64,000 nt of DNA, taken from Bacillota bacterium. Its GTDB lineage: Bacteria > Bacillota > Clostridia > Acetivibrionales > DTU013. Under the pieces are notes generated by a model that was given only the letters and a program-made list of their open reading frames with translations, was not told the DNA's origin and ran no database searches. Below, piece after piece: positions 33,768 through 42,142 of this stretch (position 1 is its first letter; every line of letters begins with the position of its first letter). The DNA is taken from NCBI GenBank assembly GCA_023439545.1, contig JAEXNT010000022.1, forward strand, positions 1 through 64,000. Reading direction: 5' to 3'. The position numbers and the translations under genes were made by a program.

Positions 33768-33880
33768 TTGAAAAGCGGAAGAAATCTTGATAGTATATAT
33801 GTGTTGCGATCAGGTAGGCGGTATTGTTTGGGAGTACAACGGTGTACTTTAAGGTCCCAATTTCAGCCGCCGCCTTTTTT
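33768..33880 (+). ncRNA. Promoter plus structured, terminated RNA candidate upstream of opp operon
   Basis: TTGAAA (33768-33773), a 17-base spacer and TAGTAT (33791-33796) form a good SigA-type promoter. The predicted transcript from about 33803 folds into nested stems: GGCGG (33817-33821) with CCGCC, TTGGGA (33828-33833) with TCCCAA (33855-33860), and GTAC (33834-33837) with GTAC (33844-33847) closing an AACGGT loop. It ends in GCCGCCGCC followed by six T (33875-33880). This is either a small RNA of about 78 nucleotides or an attenuated leader for the transporter operon 180 bases downstream. It matches no riboswitch class that I know. Confidence 0.5.
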
Positions 33881-33962
33881 GGTCTATATAACCAAGTTTA
33901 AGCTTTATTTAGGAAATATTGTTACTTAAAAATATAATATTTATGTTGTAATATAAGAAATG

Positions 33963-33985
33963 GTTCGGTATTATGTAAACCGAAC
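33963..33985 (+). promoter_or_regulatory. Inverted repeat upstream of oppB
   Basis: GTTCGGT (33963-33969) and ACCGAAC (33979-33985) form an exact 7-base inverted repeat around nine bases. It lies 75 bases before the oppB start and could be an operator or leader hairpin. The rest of 33881-34058 is AT-rich and shows no other clear element. Confidence 0.45.
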
Positions 33986-34058
33986 TTGAGTTGTTTATAT
34001 CATCACGACGACTATGATAGCACTAAAATTATGCTTTTAATTTAAGGGGTGTGTTGTA

Positions 34059-34979
34059 TTGGGAGTTTATTTATTGAAACGGCTGGGCTATTCTTTATTA
34101 ACGCTATTCATCATCATAACAGTTACATTCTTTCTCATGCGGTCTATCCCTGGAAATGTTTTTACCAAGGATAAGGCGCTCCCGCCGAATATCGTAGAGA
34201 ATCTTAAAGCCAAATACGGGTTTGATCTTCCGCTCAGCCAGCAATATTTCAAGATGCTGGGAAACGTTGTAAGATTGGACTTTGGAATGTCGATGCAAAA
34301 CGAAGGCAGAAAGGTAAACGACATTATATCCGAACAGTTTCCAAATTCTGCGAAACTTGGACTTTTTGCAATTTTTCTTTGCCTGGTCTTCGGAATCCCG
34401 TTAGGTATAATCTCGGCTTTGAAAAATGGTAAATGGCAGGATAACGCTTCAATGATAATCGCTACCTTGGGAGTAACCATACCAAGCTTTGTCGTAGCCA
34501 CGCTCGGCCAGTATATTTTCTCTGTAAAGCTTAAGATACTGCCGGTAATGGGCTTTAAATCACTGGCGCACGCTATTATGCCGGGAATTGCTCTTTCCTT
34601 CTTCCCTCTTGCCTTTATTGCCAGACTTGTAAGATCAAGCATGCTGGAGACACTGCAGCAGGATTATATAAGGACAGCCAAGGCAAAGGGGCTTTCACAA
34701 AGCATTGTAATTCTGAAACATGCCCTTAAAAATTCTATAATACCGGTTGTAACATATCTTGGACCATTAGCTGCCGCTATACTTACAGGAAGCTTTGTCG
34801 TCGAAAGGATATTCAATATACCCGGACTTGGAAGATACTACGTCACGAGCATTTCGAACAGGGACTATACAACGATAATGGGTGTGACGATATTCTACGC
34901 GGCTTTTGTCATCTTGATGAATTTCCTTGTTGATGTTGTTTACGTTATTATCGATCCCAGGATCAAACTTAGAAAGTAG
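34059..34979 (+). CDS. Oligopeptide/dipeptide ABC transporter permease, OppB/DppB family
   Basis: A 306-residue inner-membrane permease with six predicted membrane segments, beginning LLKRLGYSLLTLFIIITVTF. The EAA-type cytoplasmic loop is DYIRTAKAKGLSQSIVILKH near residue 205, which docks to the ATPases. FNIPGLGRYY in the C-terminal third is a DppB/OppB hallmark. Translation probably starts at TTG 34059 after AAGGGG. It is the first gene of a five-gene peptide import operon ending with the binding protein. Peptide rather than nickel specificity is inferred from the binding protein. Confidence 0.92.
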   Translation: MGVYLLKRLGYSLLTLFIIITVTFFLMRSIPGNVFTKDKALPPNIVENLKAKYGFDLPLSQQYFKMLGNVVRLDFGMSMQNEGRKVNDIISEQFPNSAKLGLFAIFLCLVFGIPLGIISALKNGKWQDNASMIIATLGVTIPSFVVATLGQYIFSVKLKILPVMGFKSLAHAIMPGIALSFFPLAFIARLVRSSMLETLQQDYIRTAKAKGLSQSIVILKHALKNSIIPVVTYLGPLAAAILTGSFVVERIFNIPGLGRYYVTSISNRDYTTIMGVTIFYAAFVILMNFLVDVVYVIIDPRIKLRK

Positions 34980-34989
34980 GGGTGCGTGC

Positions 34990-35961
34990 ATGCAATTTTC
35001 CAGTGAACTTTTCAGACCATTAAATAGACAGGCAGCCATCGAGGCAATTAATACCAGGCCGAGCCTAACATACTGGCAGGATGTCTGGCGCAGGCTTAAA
35101 AGCAACAGGGTCGCTATGGTCAGTCTGGTCGGCATTATCTTGATATTCCTCCTCGCCGTTTTCGGGCCGATGTTCATTCCATACAGTTTTTCGGATCAGA
35201 TCCGCGGCTCTGAAGATCTGAGACCAAGTGCGGCGCATCTGTTTGGTACCGACCATCTCGGCAGAGATATGCTGGTTAGAGTACTGTATGGCGCCAGGAT
35301 TTCGCTTAGCGTAGGTATTGTCGCAGCACTCGTCAATCTTGTCATCGGCGTGCTGTACGGCGGTATTTCCGGATACTTCGGCGGCAAGGTCGATACGGTC
35401 ATGATGAGGCTTATCGATATCATCTACAGCGTACCGAACATGTTATATATCATACTTTTGGCAGTCGTATTGAAGCCTTCGCTTGAAAAGATGTTTGAGC
35501 TGCCGTTTATGGCGTTCTTTAAAGAGGCCGGAGCGGGCCTTGTATGTATGTATATTACACTTGGACTGACATATTGGATTACTACTGCCAGAATAGTAAG
35601 GGGTCAGATATTGAGCCTGAAGGAGCAGGAGTATGTCACCGCTGCAAAGACACTTGGAGCCGGCGATTTCAGGATACTTCTGAGGCACCTGGTACCGAAT
35701 TGTATCGGACCTATAGTTGTTACTACCATGTTAATGATACCCGACGCTATATTTACGGAATCATTTTTAAGCTTTATCGGACTTGGTGTCGACGCACCGG
35801 TTCCGAGCTGGGGCAGTCTTGCATCGGAAGCTTTGGGAGGAATAAGATCCTATTTCTACCTGCTGTTGTCACCCTCGCTGGCTATTTGCATAACAATGCT
35901 GGTCTTCAACATGTTCGGCGATGGTCTGAGAGACGCCCTTGATCCTAGAATGAGAAAGTAA
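34990..35961 (+). CDS. Oligopeptide ABC transporter permease, OppC family
   Basis: A 323-residue permease with an extended cytoplasmic N-terminus (residues 1-40), typical of OppC, then six membrane segments. The conserved HLFGTDHLGRDMLVRVLYGA occurs near residue 80 and the EAA loop EQEYVTAAKTLGAGDFRILL near 215. SFLSFIGLGVDAPVPSWGSL is a signature of OppC/DppC. Start 34990 follows AGGGGTG and sits 10 bases after oppB; a longer upstream frame overlaps oppB and is not supported. Forms the membrane pore with the OppB-like protein. Confidence 0.93.
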   Translation: MQFSSELFRPLNRQAAIEAINTRPSLTYWQDVWRRLKSNRVAMVSLVGIILIFLLAVFGPMFIPYSFSDQIRGSEDLRPSAAHLFGTDHLGRDMLVRVLYGARISLSVGIVAALVNLVIGVLYGGISGYFGGKVDTVMMRLIDIIYSVPNMLYIILLAVVLKPSLEKMFELPFMAFFKEAGAGLVCMYITLGLTYWITTARIVRGQILSLKEQEYVTAAKTLGAGDFRILLRHLVPNCIGPIVVTTMLMIPDAIFTESFLSFIGLGVDAPVPSWGSLASEALGGIRSYFYLLLSPSLAICITMLVFNMFGDGLRDALDPRMRK

Positions 35962-35972
35962 GAGGTAAAACG

Positions 35973-36959
35973 ATGGATAAACTTCTTGAAATAAAAAATT
36001 TGCGAACTGTTTTTAAAACTTATGCAGGCCAGGTTTCGGCAATTAACGACATATCCATTTCTATCGGTTACGGCGAGGCTGTCGGAATCGTCGGCGAATC
36101 CGGCAGCGGAAAAAGCGTTACAATGCTTTCCGTTATGAGACTGCTTTCGGAAAACGGGAAGGTAACCTCGGGAGAGATCGTTTTCAACGGCAGGAACATG
36201 GCGGAAATGAGCGAGAAAGAAATGCAGGTGATTCGCGGCAATGAGATAGGAATGATATTCCAGGATCCTATGACGTCGATGAACCCGGTATTTACGGTAG
36301 GCAATCAGCTGGTTGAAGCCATATTGAAGCATAATAAAAAAATGCCGAGAAAGCAGGCGGTGGAAAAGGCTATCGACATGCTCAAGCTGGTTGGAATGCC
36401 AAGTCCCGAAAAGCGCTTTCATCAATATCCGCATGAATTCAGCGGCGGTATGAGGCAAAGGGCGATGATCGCAATGGCCTTATCCTGCGAACCCAAGCTA
36501 TTGATTGCGGATGAACCTACGACCGCTCTCGACGTTACGATTCAGGCGCAGATAATAGAATTGATGAAAGAATTGAAAGACAAAATAAATATGTCAATCA
36601 TTCTTATTACTCATGATCTTGGACTTGTAGCGGACGTCTGCGAAAGAGTAGTCGTTATGTACGGCGGAACTATTGTAGAACAAGGCCCTGTAGAGGATAT
36701 TTTTTATAACCCGAAACATCCGTATACACTCGGACTCTTGAGCAGCATACCACGCCTTAACATGGGCAAGGAACGACTGAATCCTGTCGAGGGACATCCA
36801 CCGGATATGATCAATCCTCCCGTTGGTTGCCCGTTTGCTGCAAGATGCTCCAAAGCAATGGAAATATGCAATCTGCACAAGCCGCAGTATGAAAAAATCT
36901 CAGAAAACCACGGCGCTGCTTGCTGGCTCTTGTATAATCGTGAAGGAGGCGAAAAATAA
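35973..36959 (+). CDS. Oligopeptide ABC transporter ATPase, OppD family
   Basis: A 328-residue ATPase. Walker A is GESGSGKSVTML near residue 42, the signature is FSGGMRQRAMIAMAL near 155, and Walker B is LLIADEPTTALDVTI near 175. The C-terminal oligopeptide-transporter extension includes VGCPFAARCSKAMEIC, whose cysteines bind an iron-sulfur cluster in some homologues. It overlaps the OppF-like gene by one base. GAGG precedes the ATG. Confidence 0.95.
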   Translation: MDKLLEIKNLRTVFKTYAGQVSAINDISISIGYGEAVGIVGESGSGKSVTMLSVMRLLSENGKVTSGEIVFNGRNMAEMSEKEMQVIRGNEIGMIFQDPMTSMNPVFTVGNQLVEAILKHNKKMPRKQAVEKAIDMLKLVGMPSPEKRFHQYPHEFSGGMRQRAMIAMALSCEPKLLIADEPTTALDVTIQAQIIELMKELKDKINMSIILITHDLGLVADVCERVVVMYGGTIVEQGPVEDIFYNPKHPYTLGLLSSIPRLNMGKERLNPVEGHPPDMINPPVGCPFAARCSKAMEICNLHKPQYEKISENHGAACWLLYNREGGEK

Positions 36960-37933
36960 TGGCACAGAACGCTGAAGTAATGCTTGAAGTTCAAAAACTG
37001 ACCAAACATTTTTCGTCCAGTTCTGGATTGTTCCAAAGCAATACGGCTGTAGTAAAGGCAGTCGATGATGTAAGCTTTAAAATAAACAAAGGCGAGACAT
37101 TGGGCCTTGTAGGTGAAAGCGGATGCGGTAAAACAACTACCGGAAGGACGATCATTCGTTTGTACGAGCCTACCTCCGGGAATATCCTGTTTAAAGGACA
37201 GGATATTACGAAGGCCAATATGAAGCCCATCAGAAAAAGAATTCAGATGATCTTCCAGGATCCGTATGCGTCGTTGAATCCCAGAATGACCGTAAGCGAT
37301 ATCGTCGGCGAACCTCTCGACATTCATGGCCTGGCAAAGGGAGACGAACGAAGGGATCGTATAATGAAGCTGCTAGAGATGGTAGGTTTGAGCAGTGAAC
37401 AAGCCAATAGATATCCGCACGAATTCAGCGGCGGACAACGTCAGAGAATCGGAATAGCGCGCGCCCTTGCCGTACAGCCGGAGCTTATCATATGCGACGA
37501 GCCCATTTCAGCGCTCGATGTCTCGATACAGGCTCAGATAGTCAATATGCTCGAGGATCTGCAGAAAGAACTCGGCCTGACCTATCTATTCATAGCGCAT
37601 GACCTTTCAATGGTAAAACATATCAGTAATAATGTAGGTGTTATGTATCTCGGCAAGCTTATAGAGCTTGCGGACAGGGATGAGCTTTATGAAAGGCCTC
37701 AGCACCCTTATACAAAAGCGCTGCTTTCAGCGGTTCCGATAGCGGATCCCAAGGTCAGCAAGGCTAAACAGAGAATAATTCTGGAGGGAGATGTCCCCAG
37801 CCCGATCAATCCTCCTTCCGGCTGCCGGTTCAGAACCAGATGCGCTTATGCTACTCCCAGGTGCGCGGAAGTTGAACCCGAACTTAAGGAGATTGCTCCC
37901 GGCCATATGTGCGCATGCCACCTCATCGGATAA
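36959..37933 (+). CDS. Oligopeptide ABC transporter ATPase, OppF family
   Basis: A 324-residue ATPase, partner of the OppD-like protein. Walker A is GESGCGKTTTGRT near residue 52, the signature FSGGQRQRIGIARAL near 157 and Walker B LIICDEPISALDVSI near 178. The C-terminal GCRFRTRCAYATPRC is the OppF-type cysteine motif. Ribosome binding site AGGAGG lies inside the end of the upstream gene. About 70 bases separate it from the binding protein gene. Confidence 0.95.
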   Translation: MAQNAEVMLEVQKLTKHFSSSSGLFQSNTAVVKAVDDVSFKINKGETLGLVGESGCGKTTTGRTIIRLYEPTSGNILFKGQDITKANMKPIRKRIQMIFQDPYASLNPRMTVSDIVGEPLDIHGLAKGDERRDRIMKLLEMVGLSSEQANRYPHEFSGGQRQRIGIARALAVQPELIICDEPISALDVSIQAQIVNMLEDLQKELGLTYLFIAHDLSMVKHISNNVGVMYLGKLIELADRDELYERPQHPYTKALLSAVPIADPKVSKAKQRIILEGDVPSPINPPSGCRFRTRCAYATPRCAEVEPELKEIAPGHMCACHLIG

Positions 37934-38003
37934 AACCGGTAATAAAGACAGAAATAAACGGCAATGCTGTTTATTATAAAGTAATTGAATGGAGGATAGT
38001 ATA

Positions 38004-39620
38004 ATGAAAAAGAGAATTTTAGCAGCGGTACTTGCACTCGCAATGCTGGCTGGAGTACTCGTCGGATGCGGATCGTCTCCTGCACAGACGAGCTCAAAAG
38101 AAAATGTTAACGTTGTGGTAGGTTCGGAGCCTGATACATTGGATCCGGGACTTAACAACTCCGTTGATGGCGCTACTTACATCCAGCACCTGTTTGACGG
38201 ACTTACGAGACAGGACAAGGATGGAAAAACCGTTAAGGGTATAGCAGAAAAGTGGGATGTTTCAGCGGACGGTCTCAAATACACCTTCCACCTGAGAGAT
38301 GCACAGTGGTCGGACGGAAAACCGGTTAAGGCTTCAGATTTTGAATATGCATGGAAAAGGGCTCTCGATCCTGAGATCGCTTCCGAATATGCATACCAGT
38401 TATATTATTTGAAGAACGGTTACGAGTACAACCAGGGCAAAGCAACCGCTGATCAGGTCGCTGTAAAAGCTACCGACGATAAGACTCTTGAAGTAGAACT
38501 TGCAGCTCCGACTGCATATTTCCTTGACCTGCTCTGGACCCCGACTTATATGCCGGTTAGAAAAGATGTTGTTGACGCAGCTCCGACGGATTGGTTCACC
38601 AAGGTGGAAACGCTGGTCGGCAACGGACCGTACAAGATGAAGAGCTGGGAGCACAGTTCTGAAATCGTGATGGAAAAGAATGATAAATACTGGGATGCAA
38701 AAAATACCGGATTTATAAAGACTATCACCTGGAAGCTCATGGATGACGAGGCAGCTGCATTAAGCGCATACGAAGCAGGCGACCTTGATATAGTCGACAG
38801 CCTTGTACCCCAGGCTGAAATCCAGAACCTTGTAGCTGATGGTACAGCCAAGATCCGTGATATGCTTGGCACCTATTATATCTATCTGAACAACTCAAAA
38901 GCGCCGTTTGACAACCCGAAGGTTAGACAGGCTCTCTCACTTGCAATCGACAGGCAGTATATCGTTGACAAGGTTGCCAGAGGCGGACAGCTTCCTGCAA
39001 CAGGCCTGGTACCTTACAAAGTACCGGACGCTGATGACAAAGCCGATTTCAGAACCAAGGGCGGAGAACTTCTTCCGAAGACTGGCGATGTTGCAAAGGC
39101 TAAACAGCTGCTTGCAGAAGCCGGTTATCCCGATGGAAAAGGCTTCCCGGATGTTGAAATGTACTACAATACCCAGAGCGGTCACAAGGCCATAATGGAA
39201 GCAGTTACTGAAATGTGGAAGACAAACCTCGGTATAACCTCCTTCAAGACTCCTAACATGGAGTGGAAGGTACTGCAGGACAAGGTTAACAACGGTGACT
39301 ATTGGATAGCAAGAATGGGCTGGATAGGCGATTATATCGATCCTATGACATTCTTTGATATGTTCCTGTCCGATTCGAGCCAGAACCAGATCAAGTATAA
39401 TAGCGCCGAATACGATAAACTGATCAGGGACGCTAAGAACTCCAACGATCAGAAATTCAGGATGGACAACATGCACAAGGCTGAGCAGATATTCGTCAAT
39501 GACGGCGGATGTATACCGATATACTTCTACGTAAGCGTCATGCTTGAGAATCCTGATGTCCAGAACTACTACATCGATCTGTCGGGTTTCGTTCACATGC
39601 AGTATGCTTATTTCAAATAA
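38004..39620 (+). CDS. Oligopeptide-binding lipoprotein, OppA family
   Basis: A 538-residue extracytoplasmic solute-binding protein. The lipobox is LAGVLVGC with the lipid-anchored Cys at position 22, after a Lys/Arg-rich signal peptide. SBP family 5 features include VNVVVGSEPDTLDPGLNN, KYTFHLRDAQWSDGKPVKA, and RQALSLAIDRQYIVDKVARG near residue 310. It is closest in style to peptide-binding OppA/MppA proteins, which bind short peptides without strong sequence preference. ATG 38004 follows GGAGG. It terminates at the hairpin at 39648. As usual for the family it is likely the most abundant product of the operon. Confidence 0.95.
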   Translation: MKKRILAAVLALAMLAGVLVGCGSSPAQTSSKENVNVVVGSEPDTLDPGLNNSVDGATYIQHLFDGLTRQDKDGKTVKGIAEKWDVSADGLKYTFHLRDAQWSDGKPVKASDFEYAWKRALDPEIASEYAYQLYYLKNGYEYNQGKATADQVAVKATDDKTLEVELAAPTAYFLDLLWTPTYMPVRKDVVDAAPTDWFTKVETLVGNGPYKMKSWEHSSEIVMEKNDKYWDAKNTGFIKTITWKLMDDEAAALSAYEAGDLDIVDSLVPQAEIQNLVADGTAKIRDMLGTYYIYLNNSKAPFDNPKVRQALSLAIDRQYIVDKVARGGQLPATGLVPYKVPDADDKADFRTKGGELLPKTGDVAKAKQLLAEAGYPDGKGFPDVEMYYNTQSGHKAIMEAVTEMWKTNLGITSFKTPNMEWKVLQDKVNNGDYWIARMGWIGDYIDPMTFFDMFLSDSSQNQIKYNSAEYDKLIRDAKNSNDQKFRMDNMHKAEQIFVNDGGCIPIYFYVSVMLENPDVQNYYIDLSGFVHMQYAYFK

Positions 39621-39647
39621 GTCGGTAAAACGATCATATTAAATAAG

Positions 39648-39679
39648 AAAAGCTGGCACTTATGTGCCAGCTTTTTTTA
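39648..39679 (+). terminator. Intrinsic terminator after oppA
   Basis: AAAGCTGGCAC pairs with GTGCCAGCTTT around a TTAT loop (39649-39673), followed by a run of T to 39678. The stem is perfect over 11 bases. Confidence 0.95.
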
Positions 39680-39681
39680 CT

Positions 39682-39751
39682 CAGTGAAACAGAGGCGAAA
39701 CAGAGGCGAAACAAAAGAACCGTCCCTCTGTTTCGTCCCTCTGTTTCACTG
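39682..39751. repeat. Large inverted repeat, GGGACGGTTC hairpin family, copy 1
   Basis: CAGTGAAACAGAGG and CGAAACAGAGG (39682-39706) are complementary to CCTCTGTTTCG (39725-39735) and CCTCTGTTTCACTG (39738-39751). Each arm itself repeats the CGAAACAGAGG unit. The 28 bases at 39708-39735 recur with one mismatch at 45684-45711. It sits between the oppA terminator and the convergent LexA-like gene and looks like a REP or miniature transposon-type element. Confidence 0.85.
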
Positions 39752-39756
39752 TCTGT

Positions 39757-40404
39757 TTAGAATCTGGTGTATCTGCCTTCGATCTTACCTATTATGTTTA
39801 CTTCTTCAGCAGAAAAACGAACCTTGTCAATAATGCTGGAATCGGCTTTCAGAGTAAGTGTTCCGTCGCTGTCAGGATAATAATACCTTAGCAGGGAGCG
39901 GTTTTCATAAAATACCAGAACTATATCTCCCGCTTTTGGTTCTGCCGAAGAATTTACGAGTATAAGGTCATTGGCTCCGAAACCGCTTTCCGCCAGTCCA
40001 TCGACCGGTGATTCGAACAGGAAGTATCCATTGTCTTCAGTTACAAAATCCGGTGAGAAGGGATGATATTTCTCGATATTATAAATGCTTGTCAGGTCGG
40101 AGATGTTTCGTTTGCTGATCTTCTTGATTTCAGGTATATAAGCCGGCTTAACATACATTTGGTCGTCGGTGGATACCAACTGGATAGATCTTGCTGCTCC
40201 GAGCTGCCTTTTGATCACTCCCTTTTGCTCAAGTCGGTTTAGGATTCCCTGTACTGCTCCGGGCGTTTTTTCGCCTACCAATTCTCCTATTTCGCGTACT
40301 GTCGGGGGTATCCCGTTCTGATTGATATAGGTTTCGATTGCTGTGTAGACCTTTTTCTGTTTTGCGGTCAAGCTGTTGAAGTTTGATAGCATTTTTTTAA
40401 TCAT
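39757..40404 (-). CDS. LexA-like repressor lacking the Ser-Lys cleavage dyad
   Basis: A 215-residue protein with the LexA winged helix at residues 10-75 (LTAKQKKVYTAIETYINQNG, IPPTVREIGELVG, IKRQLGAARSIQLV) and an S24 peptidase-like C-terminal domain (DLILVNSSAEPKAGDIVLVF, ending IIGKIEGRYTRF). Aligned by eye to LexA, the catalytic Ser (GDSM motif) is Gly136 in VDGLAES, and the catalytic Lys (VKR) is Leu172 in SLLRYY. No Ala-Gly cleavage site is visible. It is therefore unlikely to self-cleave in the SOS response. It is divergent from the cyanophycin operon across a 245-base AT-rich gap with a palindrome, suggesting a local repressor. The SOS lexA is presumably elsewhere. Confidence 0.82.
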   Translation of the reverse strand: MIKKMLSNFNSLTAKQKKVYTAIETYINQNGIPPTVREIGELVGEKTPGAVQGILNRLEQKGVIKRQLGAARSIQLVSTDDQMYVKPAYIPEIKKISKRNISDLTSIYNIEKYHPFSPDFVTEDNGYFLFESPVDGLAESGFGANDLILVNSSAEPKAGDIVLVFYENRSLLRYYYPDSDGTLTLKADSSIIDKVRFSAEEVNIIGKIEGRYTRF

Positions 40405-40511
40405 CCTTTGAAATAAATTACTTTACATAAAACAAACATAAACCAGTTTAGCAGAATAAATATAAATATTCAAATTAAATAATGTAATCATTGTAAGAAA
40501 AAAACATCATA

Positions 40512-40523
40512 TTGTAATTACAA
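40512..40523. promoter_or_regulatory. Palindrome in the lexA-like/iadA divergent promoter region
   Basis: TTGTAATTACAA is a perfect 12-base palindrome in the 245-base gap between divergent genes. A related TTGTAA half-site occurs at 40490-40495. It could be the operator for the adjacent LexA-like protein. Promoter boxes in this very AT-rich gap cannot be chosen with confidence. Confidence 0.45.
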
Positions 40524-40649
40524 AATGACGTATACATGCCTATAGACGTAGAATGACAGTATATTGCTTCAGATCAAACAAAAATGTATATCGTTTTTTT
40601 TACTGTAAAAAATAATATATTGAAACAATGATAGGAGTATGCGGTTAAT

Positions 40650-41777
40650 ATGTTCAAACTGCTGAAGAATGTCGAATGCTATGCGCCCCGGTATCTGGGC
40701 GTCAACGATATTTTGATCGCATTCGGCAAAATAGCATTGATAGCGCCGGATATTAAGGAAGGACAGCTTAAATTTTCAGAGGTGGTCGAATGCAAAGGTA
40801 AAATAGCATGCCCGGGATTCATGGATCAACATGTGCATATTACCGGGGGAGGCGGAGAACAAGGCCCTCAAAGTATATTGGATCCTATATGCTGGGATAA
40901 ACTGGCTTCCGCAGGGACAACCACCGTAGTAGGACTTCTGGGTTTTGACGGATTGGACAAAAGCATACCCAATCTTCTCATGAAAGCGCGACAGTTGGAA
41001 TATGAGGGATTGTCCACCTATATCTATACCGGTTATTATGGCCTGCCGACAGTAACGGCAACGGGCAGCGTGCTTAATGATATCGCATTCATAGAAAAGA
41101 TTATAGGTGTAGGAGAAATCGCAATATCGGATTACAGGTCTTCCTACCCGTCAATACGTGAACTCGTGGAATTGTCCCATGAAGTTCTTACAGGAGGACT
41201 GCTCGGAGGTAAGGCCGGAGTGGTCCATTTCCATTTGGGGGACGGTAGCTCCGGGCTCCAGCCGCTGTTCGACCTGCTCGAATCGACAGATTTCCCCGTA
41301 TCCATGTTCGTTCCTACCCATCTTAACAGAAATGGTCCTTTATTCACTCAGGCTGTTCGGTTCCATGAAAATGGAGGAATTATTGATCTGACTGCTGGAG
41401 AAAATACAAAGGCTGGCAGGAGCGTGCCGGAATGCCTGTGCGAACTGCTTGCGACAAAAGGCGGCCTCGAAAGGGTAACCGTTTCCTCGGACGGTAATGC
41501 GAGCGGCGCAGGCGAGCACCACGACGAGGTCGGCAGCGTTATGTCATTGTATAACGATATCAGAACGGCTGTAAAGGCATACGGGGTTCCTTTATGCGAA
41601 GCCCTGAGGGTCGTAACGGAAAACGTTGCAAAAGTCCTTAAGCTTGAAACCAAGGGCAAACTGGAGGTTGGGCGTGATGCCGACATTTTATTGATAGACA
41701 GGGATTCATTTATGCCGGACAGGCTCTATGGTTGCGGAGAGCTGCTGCTTGAGGGCGGCAGACCGGTTCGGAAGTAG
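40650..41777 (+). CDS. iadA: Isoaspartyl dipeptidase (beta-aspartyl-peptidase)
   Basis: A 375-residue binuclear zinc amidohydrolase that cleaves isoaspartyl dipeptides, including beta-Asp-Arg released from cyanophycin. GFMDQHVHITGGGGEQG near residue 57 has the His-x-His metal site and the family's Gly-rich loop. FHLGDGSSGLQP near 193 and VSSDGNASGAGEH near 279 supply later metal and substrate ligands. AGGAG precedes the ATG. It heads an operon with cyanophycinase and cyanophycin synthetase, so its role here is the last step of cyanophycin breakdown to Asp and Arg. Confidence 0.92.
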   Translation: MFKLLKNVECYAPRYLGVNDILIAFGKIALIAPDIKEGQLKFSEVVECKGKIACPGFMDQHVHITGGGGEQGPQSILDPICWDKLASAGTTTVVGLLGFDGLDKSIPNLLMKARQLEYEGLSTYIYTGYYGLPTVTATGSVLNDIAFIEKIIGVGEIAISDYRSSYPSIRELVELSHEVLTGGLLGGKAGVVHFHLGDGSSGLQPLFDLLESTDFPVSMFVPTHLNRNGPLFTQAVRFHENGGIIDLTAGENTKAGRSVPECLCELLATKGGLERVTVSSDGNASGAGEHHDEVGSVMSLYNDIRTAVKAYGVPLCEALRVVTENVAKVLKLETKGKLEVGRDADILLIDRDSFMPDRLYGCGELLLEGGRPVRK

Positions 41778-41788
41778 GCGGAGGTATT

Positions 41789-41833
41789 ATGTATTCTCAC
41801 GAATTGGATGTATATACGCGGCAATGTCAATAA
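41789..41833 (+). CDS. Possible 14-codon leader peptide between iadA and the membrane protein gene
   Basis: A short frame encoding MYSHELDVYTRQCQ with a strong ribosome binding site GCGGAGG (41778-41784) five bases upstream of ATG 41789. No homologue is known to me. It may be translated as a coupling peptide or be a remnant of a longer gene. Confidence 0.3.
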   Translation: MYSHELDVYTRQCQ

Positions 41834-41857
41834 AGAATAAATCATGAGGTGAACCAG

Positions 41858-42130
41858 ATGGATTATTCCTATAGTAACAGCAGTACCGGCAAGCCGGGTG
41901 CGGCGGGTAAAATACTCCTTCTTTTGATCGGGTGGCTCACGGCTGCTTTATCGCTGATAAGATACCCTTATTTTTTCGGCGTCATCGCTGTAATAATGGG
42001 CATAACGGCCAGTAAAAACGGCAGCAGGGCAGGATTGACGCTTATACTGGCAAGCATCCTGTTCATTGCGACAGGCCTGATCTTCAATGAAATTTTCTTC
42101 AGCTGTCTAAAAAAAGTAATAGGTATATAA
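41858..42130 (+). CDS. Small two- or three-pass membrane protein of unknown function
   Basis: A 90-residue protein with a polar N-terminus (about 20 residues rich in Ser, Tyr, Gly) and hydrophobic segments near residues 22-38, 41-55 and 61-80 (LTLILASILFIATGLIFNEI). The layout resembles DUF4190-like small membrane proteins. Start 41858 follows GAGGTG; a GTG at 41849 is inside that site. Lying between iadA and cyanophycinase it is probably cotranscribed, but no link to cyanophycin can be read from the sequence. Confidence 0.6.
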   Translation: MDYSYSNSSTGKPGAAGKILLLLIGWLTAALSLIRYPYFFGVIAVIMGITASKNGSRAGLTLILASILFIATGLIFNEIFFSCLKKVIGI

Positions 42131-42142
42131 GGATAATAATCG

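Noticed and set aside
33831..33850. Hairpin with an ACGG loop considered as a guanidine-II (mini-ykkC) riboswitch
   Set aside because: Only one hairpin carries such a loop, and the class needs two similar hairpins and a linked transporter or carboxylase gene.
39757..40404. Annotation as the SOS regulator lexA
   Set aside because: Both catalytic residues and the cleavage site appear to be missing, so it is called LexA-like only.
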